Assembly: GCA_015680685.1 (NCBI GenBank)
Contig: MNCI01005248.1
Location: forward strand, 1-24,955
Reading direction: 5' to 3'
From: Gnetum montanum
Lineage: Eukaryota; Streptophyta; Gnetopsida; Gnetales; Gnetaceae
Length of the DNA: 24,955 bases
The translations under genes and the position numbers were made by a program. Of this stretch, positions 1-7,873 are shown piece after piece (the first letter of the stretch is position 1; each line of letters opens with the position of its first letter). Below the pieces are notes generated by a model. That model saw only the letters and a list, made by a program, of their open reading frames with translations, was not told where the DNA came from and did not search any database.

Positions 1-331
1 GACTGGTGCTGGAATGGTTGTGCAAGGAACAAGATTGATGGCACATTCATGGATGGACAATGGAAGGTGCAATCTTGGCATCGGCAGCAACACGTCTTCT
101 CCTTTTCTCTCTCTCTCTTTTCTCTCTCAGCTGCCAAGTAAGGCTGGATGTCAATTGTGCATAGTGTTCACTCTTATGGTCATGAATACTAATGATTGTA
201 ATGAATTGTAATGTTGATCCATTCACATGTAACCCGATTCACCATTAGTTGTCATTCAAGTTAATAATCCCATACCTTCCTAATATTTTGTAAGGAACTC
301 GAGGATGAATTTTCATTTAGTCATGGGGGCA
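1..331 (+). other. 3' internal tail of an upstream gypsy-like element
   Basis: No coding region is recognisable. The right part (about 200-331) aligns loosely with the stretch before the 3' LTR of the element at 1308-11713: both carry a TTTTGTA-GGAA-CTC stretch, then TCATGGGGGYA immediately before TGATRA. The CATGGGGG run at about 322-329 is the likely polypurine tract that primes plus-strand synthesis. The left part (1-200) has a CT-rich run at about 100-128 ending in CAG at 128-130, which looks like a 3' splice acceptor but has no supporting exon. The rest of this element is off the left edge. Confidence 0.5.
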
Positions 332-342
332 TGATAAGCCGC

Positions 343-420
343 GATATCATGTACACGATATCACATCCACCACACGATATCACATACGTGATATCGCATC
401 CTACCTCATCTTCTATAAAT
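343..420 (+). promoter_or_regulatory. U3 promoter: four GATATC palindromes plus TATA box
   Basis: GATATC occurs at 343-348, 357-362, 376-381 and 390-395 (spacings 14, 19 and 14 bp), followed by TATAAAT at 414-420. The other LTRs keep GATATC or GATATT copies upstream of their TATA boxes. This is the likely RNA polymerase II promoter of the LTR. That the palindromes bind a regulator is inference. Confidence 0.55.
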
Positions 421-590
421 AAGAGATGACACCCTTGGTCCCAAGGAAGTTTGACTTAGACCCTTAGCCAAATTCTTGCAGTTTAGTCATTTCAAAGTTA
501 GAATTATTTTTGTGTGCCCACAGTAGAAGTCATAGAGTGAATGGATCTTTATTCGAACAATTTGTAGATGAGCACAATTTTGTGTACGGA

Positions 591-596
591 AATAAA
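591..596 (+). terminator. LTR polyadenylation signal
   Basis: AATAAA lies about 170 bp after the TATA box. The same hexamer sits at the matching place in the other two LTRs (1583-1588 and 11115-11120), which marks the R/U5 region. Confidence 0.4.
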
Positions 597-1123
597 GATG
601 AACTTTATGATAAACCTTGAAGCATATAGAATTAAGCTAATTAGTAATTAATTATTATTTAATGCTAGCTAATTAATATCTCTCTCAACCTTCAATCCCC
701 TTAGTTAAATACACTCAGTACGACCACTTTGAGCATGCGTGTAGCACTTGGTAACCCAGTAATGATTAGCGTTTGGTAATCCCAGTAGTGTTGCATTGGT
801 TCAAGATGTGTACATCATGTGGGAATGGATACTATTTAGAAACTAGTTAATGAATAGTTAATGTAAGTTAGCCACTTAGTTCTCTCTCCCTCTCCTTTAT
901 TAGCAAAAGACATAAAAAAGGCAAACGCTATAAAAATCATATACCTTAAGCTTACTTAACCATACAACGATGACAATACAAGTAAGTTTGGGAAGACAAC
1001 AATTGATTAACCTTGAGTGTTCCATTAAGGCATATAAGCACTTAGTCCTTGAAGGTCAACCGAATCATGCAGAAAATGCTCATATTCATATGGTTGAGGG
1101 TAGGGGTACCTCACCACTCATCA

Positions 1124-1307
1124 AATGCCTTGTTTACTTTTTGTATTTTTTCATTTTAATTCCACTATATTAATTTTCATCTACATTTTTACATGTGCAA
1201 ATTTTTCATTCAACTTTTTGTTGTAAGTATTATACTTTCATAATAATATTTGTAGTATGGAATAACAATGGTGTGGATGATGTGAGTAGCATATGTAGCA
1301 TAATATT
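1124..1307. other. Short flank between two LTRs, no gene
   Basis: AT-rich sequence between the end of the upstream LTR and the start of the next element. I see no coding potential or repeat here. ATATT at 1303-1307 is the left candidate target-site duplication of the following element (right side ATATA). Confidence 0.5.
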
Positions 1308-2176
1308 TGATAAATTACATTTTTTGTGCCATGATATCAGATCCCCAATATTGGAGCCCATGTTATGACATCTGATATCATTTCACACATGCCTACCTAT
1401 AAATGCGACACTTAGGCACATAGTTGAACAATGAATTTAGTCCACCCTTAGCAAAACTCTTTTAGTTTATTTTTGTAAACTTAGACTTAGTAGTTAGAAG
1501 TGTGAATGCTCATAGTGTAGTGTGAACTAATGAATGACAACTTTATTCAAGCATTTTATACTTGGGCACAAGCGTAACTAGAAATAAAGATCGAGCTATT
1601 TCTCACTATTGTAGCATTCTCCTAGATTTATTATTTTCTTAGAATAATGGTTAATGTTTATACTTAGAATAATTTTCTTACTATTCCTTAGTTAATTATT
1701 TACTCACTTTACCCTTCTTGTTGTTAAGAGAAATGAGTGTGACTAATATCAAGCACTTAAGCGTGATTACTTGGTAACCCAATAGTGCTATTGCTTGGTA
1801 TGCCTAGTAGTAAAGTACTAGGTAATCCTAGTAGTAATTAAATAAAGCCCAAGGTGTGTATGGAAGATTAGGACTAGATACTCATCGCACTAGGCTAGAG
1901 TAGATTGTTTTACTATTTTCCTTAGACTTAGAATCATTTTCACACTGTACCATCATAGCTAGGAGATATGGCCGACCAACATCAATATATCATACACCTC
2001 ACTAAGAGATAAATGATACACATAGATTATACTAGCTCTAGATGGGAAGAAAACAATCTCAAACTTAAACTAATTATTAGCATATTCACATGGCCTCATC
2101 CATGAATTATGATTGGGATATGCGGGAACACTTGTATCTTGTATGGTTGGATGTTGGATTACTCCACCACTCATCA
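1308..2176 (+). repeat. 5' LTR of the gypsy-like element
   Basis: It starts TGATAAATTACATTTTTTG and ends CACCACTCATCA. It aligns along its whole length with 10803-11713. The 3' copy is longer mainly because of an extra segment in U3, between its start and the first GATATY motif. U3 has GATATC at 1333-1338 and 1374-1379 and CAATATTGG at 1346-1354. AATAAA is at 1583-1588. Similarity to the 3' copy may continue a few bases past 2176 (ATCATTG), so the end is uncertain by about 15 bp. Confidence 0.8.
1398..1404 (+). promoter_or_regulatory. TATA box of 5' LTR
   Basis: TATAAAT inside CCTATAAAT. The same motif is at the corresponding place in the 3' LTR (10930-10936) and in the upstream LTR (414-420), each just downstream of GATATY motifs. 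It would set the start of the genomic RNA. Confidence 0.55.
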
Positions 2177-2177
2177 A

Positions 2178-2196
2178 TAGCATCATTGTTGGGGAC
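2178..2196 (+). other. Primer binding site, decayed tRNA-Asp type
   Basis: One base after the LTR end, TAGCATCATTGTTGGGGAC aligns without gaps with the primer binding site TGGCGCCGTTGCCGGGGAY common in plant gypsy elements of the Athila/Tat group, recalled from general knowledge. Every mismatch is G to A or C to T, as expected from deamination of methylated cytosines on either strand. The consensus is from memory, so the assignment is tentative. Confidence 0.5.
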
Positions 2197-2310
2197 AATT
2201 CAATGTATGCTCAGTAATTGATTTCACAAAATTTTTTGTACTTTGAACACCAAATCAAACTTCACAATTCTAAGAAAAGTACACTTGAAATAAACTTCTT
2301 AAACCATAAT

Positions 2311-4290
2311 ATGGCTTCAAATAAGCACACAACATCACCTACCAAGAAACTACAAAGAAGTGATGGTAGAATCAAAGAAGAAGAAGGTTGGAGTATGCCA
2401 ATGCAGACAAGGATATCTTATGCTCATCATGATCCTTTCTATCCTAATTTCACATTCATATTTCATCAAGACAAGCAATTTAGATGCATAGATTTTCAAA
2501 GGAACATTGTTCTTCCACTAAAACATTTAGCACCCATTATGCTCCAAATTGCTCTTAAGGGGATGAAACTAAGTGAAGCACTTGGAGGGTACCATGAAAC
2601 CAAATACATGACCCAACCATATGAACTTGTTGATGAGTAATTAAGGAAAGACCATGCCATGGAAGTAATACATGAACAAGACAAAGAAAATATAGTCAAT
2701 TCTACTATTGTCTTGGAGGAACTTGATGGAGATGTGTTCATTGCTAAACAACTCCATCATAATCATGAGTTCTAGTCACAAAAGCCTATCATTCTGCTAA
2801 ATGAACCTTTTATTAATAAATCACACTTCAAATTAGTAGAGATACTCATGCAAGAGGCAAGAGGCTCAAGGCACAAGTGGGATTCAAGGCCAAGCATTCA
2901 TGCTAGGTCTCATAGAGGAAAAAATCAAAGTCATCATAGGAGAACAAGTCAACACATTCCTCCTACTACCTCATTTGCGTCCTCATAATCATCAAAAGTC
3001 TCTAATAGAAGGAGGCAAAGGTACAAGGACCATAACAGGGAAGAGAGGAAAACTCATGACCATCATGACTAACATGACCATAACTTAGGACATTCTAATT
3101 TAGAAGATAAAGAGAATTAGTATAGATTTAGGGATCATAGAAATCATGAAAGGGATGAGCATCAAAGGTGGTACTACTACAACCGAGCACATGAACCCAA
3201 TCAAGATGATGAACCCCTAATGACAACTTGCAGCATGATCAACATACAGGAAACTATTTACATTCCAACCAGGCATGCAAGGGATAGCTAAATCAAATGG
3301 ATTGACATGAACAACATGTCAAGATTTGAAGGTGACTATAATGCTAATCCACAACATCATCTTCAAGCTCTCCATGATTCTTGCATCCTACAAAAGTTAA
3401 ACTTTTTTTCCAGAATATTTGTAAAGGAGGAAAAGAGCTAGTACAGATTATTAGAGCCTGAATTAATCAAACACTAGAGTACCATGCTAGAACTATTTAA
3501 TGATAAATATCAAACATATTCGTGAGTGTCCAACTTAAGAAAATAGATCCATGAATGGAAGCAAGGGACTTTTGAAACCCTTGATGCAGCAATGAGCAGA
3601 TATTATTCACTATTGCATAGATTTCCAGTCCATGAATTCTCATCAAGGGAACAACTTAGGCACATTGTAGATGGGTTGGAAAGTAAAATCAAAGAGACTC
3701 TTGGGGTTTATGCCCAAGGTAGACTATCTGAAATGATTACACATCACATCCATAGATAAATTGTTTAAGTAGTAAAGAAAGAAGGAAAAATCAAGAAGAG
3801 AGAGTTAGTTGATGAATATAATAGAGACCCATCAATTAAAAAAGAGATTTTTGGATGTGTGAAAAGAAAGGGGATGAAACCTTGTAAGATGTTATCTAGA
3901 AAAAGACTTTACCTATTAAAAAATAAGTTAATGATATAGTGCCTAAGGTAGAGAAAGTTTGGGATTCAGTAAATGAAAAATTTGCTATAGCCCTAAAGAT
4001 TGTGGAGGAAAAGACTGAACAAGCACTTAACAAGGACAAGAAAAGGAAGAAGAAAATAGCTAATAAATTAGAAAGCTATAATAATAAAGGAAAATTTACT
4101 ACCATTTAAGGGTATACTAACTCCAATTTAAAGGAAGAGAAAGGATGCAATGTATGCCAGTATGAACATCCTAAGGTATGTTGTCCTGTTATGGCCCACC
4201 TGCAACAATCTGGAGTATATGCACTCAATCCAAGATTTGTCAAAAAGCATATGCCTAGAAGACTACATTATCCTTAAGGTAATATCAGGA
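2311..4290 (+). pseudogene. gag: gag polyprotein relic, gypsy type
   Basis: Gag forms the cytoplasmic particle that packages element RNA. The frame opens at the ATG at 2311 (MASNKHTTSP) and can be followed through several stops to about 3890. It holds a basic, His/Arg-rich region (about 2830-3200), then a capsid-like region from about 3319 (MSRFEGDYN, then WKQGTFETLDAAMSRYYSLL at about 3556-3615) that resembles the retrotransposon gag domain, where a W-x-Q-G segment is common. After a frame change, a Lys-rich stretch leads to a cysteine cluster at 4146-4181 (CNVCQYEHPKVC), probably the nucleocapsid. Stops and frame changes make it non-functional. The protease relic follows. The family call is by reading, not by search. 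Confidence 0.6.
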
Positions 4291-4884
4291 AAAATTTCTA
4301 GTTGACATATTACCCAAGAGGAGCCTACCTTCAACCACAAGAGCAAAATTAGTAGTAGTGGCAACAATCGCAGACATGGGTAATGCCACCAACAATGCAA
4401 CAATATTCATACAGGTAAATAAACCTTTATGGATATTACATTTAGTGTCCAATATCTTCAAGAAACAAATCAATGCAAACTTCTTCTTCTTATTAACCAC
4501 CAGAATACTACAGATCTACTACTCCATCTACTACTCCATGGATGGATCATAGTCTTTATGCACATTCACTAGTAGCTGGCCCATCAATCCCCCTTCAAAT
4601 TCTTTGCCACTAGGGCCACCACATGATATGCAAGAGGAATTGCTTTCATAACCATAGTAGAGGAAAGCTACAAGGGTAGTGAACATACAAGTGGAGGATC
4701 CTACTAGTACCAGTAAGGTCCAAACAAAGCAACTTCCTTTCTTTAAGACAAGTCCTGAAAAGGCTCATAGAGTCAGAAGTTCATCAAGATCAACTTCTCC
4801 TATATCAAATCCACCTACCAAACATAAGCTTCTAACATTGTTAAACAAAAACATGTAAACTATTATGCTTACAGAAATAGCCTC

Positions 4885-5310
4885 AAATAGGATTAAGGTA
4901 CGATCACTCCCTAAAAAGAGGATTGACCGAGGAGTTCCTTTTATTTATGTACAAGTAGCTAGAAAACTATCATGCAAATCTCTACTAGACTAAGGTTCTG
5001 GGGTAAATTTGATCTCTTATAAAACATATCAAGCATGGAACCTACCACCCTAAAAGTAGTGCAATACTAGGTTCGAGCTTACAAATTAGTCTGTTTCCAT
5101 TCCTATGGGATGGATTGAGGATTGGTGACCACTATCAATGGGTGGTCTTATTTAGCAAACTTTCTTGTGATTGATGTAAAGCATGAGGACAAGGAATTTT
5201 CAATTATCTTGGAAAGGGCATGGCTTAGCACAATTAATATAAAGTTAAGCATCAAAGATTTATTTGTTGAAATCTTGATGGAAGACAAGCATAGAGCCAT
5301 ATATACATAG
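4885..5310 (+). pseudogene. Retropepsin (aspartic protease) relic, gypsy type
   Basis: This protease would cut the Gag(-Pol) polyprotein during particle maturation. The active-site region reads KSLLD-stop-GSGVNLIS. The catalytic Asp codon is at 4988-4990, but the next codon, normally Ser or Thr of the D-S/T-G triad, is TAA. After a frame change, the C-terminal half is open from 5122 (FLVIDVKHEDKEFSIILERA), matching the family's F-V-D...I-I-L-G-R strand and turn, with Glu in place of the usual Gly. The broken triad and the frame change make it inactive. In complete gypsy elements RT would follow directly; here the sequence turns non-coding. I am confident of the protease fold and less so of the exact limits. 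Confidence 0.6.
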
Positions 5311-5814
5311 TGAATTCCATGCATCACTACTAATAGTAAAGGCTACAGTCATGGATTGACCTTTTAGAATGTCAATATAGTTAGTACAATAGTCTATAAT
5401 GCAAGTAAAAAGCAAATGTATGAAAAATAAAGAGTAGGAGCCACCAAACTAAAAGACAACCTATGGCTAATAATTAATAACCTTCAACCATCCAACATAT
5501 GCATGGAACAATCTAATCCATTACTTAATTTCCACTATAAGAAAATAACTCCAAGGACCGAATAATTAAATAATTAAATCATAATTACATACTAAAAGGA
5601 AAAGAAAACAAAAACTTAGTTGACAAAAACTCAAGTACTATCAAGATCACATGGGATAATAATAAAAATGTTAAATTAATAAAGATAGTAAGTGAACCAC
5701 CTATAGTGTATTATCCAGGAGATCTAGGGAGCATTTTCCAGATACTCACCCATGAGTGCAATCGTGGGAAAGATGCTTTATCTTGCTTTAGGAATTAATA
5801 ACTATTTTTTCACT

Positions 5815-6066
5815 TTTTGTTTTGCAGTTCTTTCTACTTTTCTTATTTCTTGATCCAATTTTTTCCATTCTTTTATACTTTTCACATTCTTTGATATTTT
5901 TCTATTCTTTCACATTTTCATTTCTTAAATTTTTTATATTCTTTCACATTTTTCAATTCTTTAACATTTTTTCATTCTTAGACATTTTCATTTCTTACAT
6001 CTTTTTCCAATTTCTACTATCTTTTTCATACTTTGTTTTCATTTTTTTTTTGGTGAATAATTTTTG
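5815..6066 (+). repeat. T-rich degenerate minisatellite
   Basis: Repeated variants of TTCATTCTTTCACATTTTT, roughly 20-25 bp per unit, on a polypyrimidine background. This yields an 81-residue Phe-rich open frame that is a composition artefact, not a gene. Confidence 0.6.
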
Positions 6067-7280
6067 ATTTTCAATCAAACACATTACGAATAAGACAAGA
6101 TGTAACCTAACAAATAAAAATTTCTCTATGCTATTAATTCATCAAAGACTAATTATTTAAACAGTGATCACATATCCTCCATCCATCTATTTCATTAATA
6201 AGAGGTTCTTACCATGGCCATAATGATATTTTTCTCATCGTACAACTAAGAATAAACTTGTGATCATTATACCTAGACTGAGAAGTGAAAACTGAAGAGG
6301 AAATGTAAAGGGTGTGAAATCAAGGAGATTTTTTGATTCTCTTAGATTACTATTGTAAGTTCTATCATGCTGCTAAGGATGTATCATATCTTTGTAAATC
6401 TAACAAAAAATGGGAGTAAGAGTAAAATAAGTGCTACCTTATCATATCACTAGAAAGACATGTTACCCATGCTTAAAGGTAGGAAGCTTCCTAGAAATCT
6501 AAAAAATACATAAGAGACATCAATAAAATCCTCCCTTAAATTATACGCCAAGTGACAATACTCCTTGCAATAATGGTAGTCTTACAATTGTAATTCCAAG
6601 AGATGAAATAATGTGATGTCACTAGAATGTGGTTTCAACTTGGCTTGAATCTAGGATAGAAAGGCTAATTATTACTCTAACCACTAATAAAACTCAACAA
6701 ATTCATTATGCCTATGGTAAGATACCTCACATCTTGATTTCTACAATCCCTTCTATGTTCATTTCATCTCACAATTTGAATATTCATAACTTGTGATTTT
6801 GTATAACACAGTGTAATTTTCCTCATTTGGTGACACTAACATGTGTGTTTTTTGAAATAGGTATGTGTTACATTTAACTCCTTAAGTGACTAAGGGCACT
6901 TCTAAGTGTGGTGGTTATACAGGGGCATTAATAGTTGGAGCCTACTTTGGGGAGGATCCACTTGTATAACTATTTTATCTTATACCTACCAAGCGATTCC
7001 ACATCATCTTGAGCCTTCTAGCACCAACAAACATCAATAAAAACTTTCCATATCATTCAAACTATACATTCTATCAACATGGATTCATTACCCTTCTTAT
7101 CCATATTCTCACTACATGAACTTTTGTAGCCTTATATTCCTTCTTTATGAACTTTCAATGATAACGTTTTGAAAAATTTGCATTTATCCATAACCTAGAC
7201 CTTCTAAATATTTTTTAAACCTTCCAAACATTAAAACAGATTCATTTATTATCCTCAAAACTCAACAAAAAAATGAAAAA

Positions 7281-7350
7281 TTTCTTGCCCAATACTGGGC
7301 ATCCAATATCGAGGCCCCTCCAATATTGGATCCCACAAAAAGTATAAATA
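7281..7350 (+). promoter_or_regulatory. LTR-U3-like module with TATA box inside the element
   Basis: CCAATATC, then CAATATTGGATCCC at 7321-7334, then TATAAATA at 7343-7350 and ACTTAGTTGA. The two LTRs of this element have CAATATTGG or GATATTGGATCCC, then TATAAAT and ACTTAG in the same order. A small GCCCA-ATAC-TGGGC hairpin precedes it (7287-7300). It could be a piece of a related LTR or an internal promoter for the downstream ORF, about 500 bp away. Confidence 0.4.
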
Positions 7351-7873
7351 CATGGGAACTTAGTTGATTTTTCTATCATTTTTCATTTGAAGCTAAAGAA
7401 TTTTTTCCAATTTTCTTCTTTGATTTGAGCTTTGACCTTCTAGCTTTTGTAAGTAATAACTTGCACATTATTGCTTTAATCCCAAAGTGCTCATCTTTGT
7501 TGTGGGGGGTACTAGTGAGGAAAATGTAAGCTATATTTTTAAACACTACTATTGTCCAAAAGGTATTTTAAGGGTAAGTATAACGGGAAACTTGAAATTT
7601 TTAATGAAAAATCAATCATATTAACACCACAGTACTTAAATAATGCTCTTAAGGAACCATAACTATTATTACGAGCCATGAATATGAATAAAGTAGACAA
7701 TTGTAAAAGGTTATAAGAAAATCAACACATATGAGGTAACTTTTAAAAAAAAATTCTAACTCTGAAATCACAATAAACTAAGATCTTAATGTAACTAAGG
7801 ATATGAGGAAGGTATGTAACCATTAAGAATATATGAGAATACCTTAGTAGTTATAAATCCTTGATGATTGCAA

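Larger units (their letters stand above)
332..1123 (+). repeat. LTR (3' LTR of an upstream element, related to the 1308-11713 element)
   Basis: It starts TGATAAG just after a polypurine-like CATGGGGGCA and ends CACCACTCATCA, matching the start (TGATRAATT) and end (CACCACTCATCA) of the two LTRs of the neighbouring element. Shared blocks lie in the same order: TATA box, CTTAG-rich R region, AATAAAG, the paired TTGGTAAYCC-AGTAGT motifs and the ATTACTCC/TACCTCACCACTCATCA end. Between these blocks the sequence differs strongly, so it is a related but distinct subfamily. No primer binding site follows it, so it is a 3' or solo LTR. Boundaries are set by alignment with the other two LTRs. Confidence 0.7.
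5311..7873 (+). other. Long non-coding spacer inside the gypsy-like element
   Basis: AT-rich DNA where RT, RNase H and integrase would be expected. In forward translation I find no [YF]-x-D-D box, no integrase zinc finger and no D,D35E pattern. A short readable stretch at about 5690-5795 is the only coding-like trace. The spacer contains a T-rich degenerate repeat (5815-6066) and an LTR-like module with a TATA box (7281-7350). At about 6900-6930, a phrase like CTAAGTGTGGTGG resembles the G-rich spacer seen between pol and the 3' ORF of some plant gypsy elements; this is an impression from memory. Confidence 0.5.

Noticed and set aside
100-130. CT microsatellite with CAG end as a real splice acceptor
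   Set aside because: No exon or matching donor can be supported nearby.
970-1173. 67-codon plus-strand open frame
   Set aside because: It lies mostly within the upstream LTR (332-1123) and crosses its end, with no recognisable protein features.
5822-6067. 81-codon Phe/Ile/Leu-rich frame that looks like a membrane protein
   Set aside because: It is the translation of the T-rich degenerate repeat; the hydrophobic composition follows from base composition.
5311-7870. Hidden gypsy RT or integrase
   Set aside because: Forward translation shows no [YF]xDD box, zinc finger or D,D35E pattern. Extreme decay cannot be fully excluded without a profile search.
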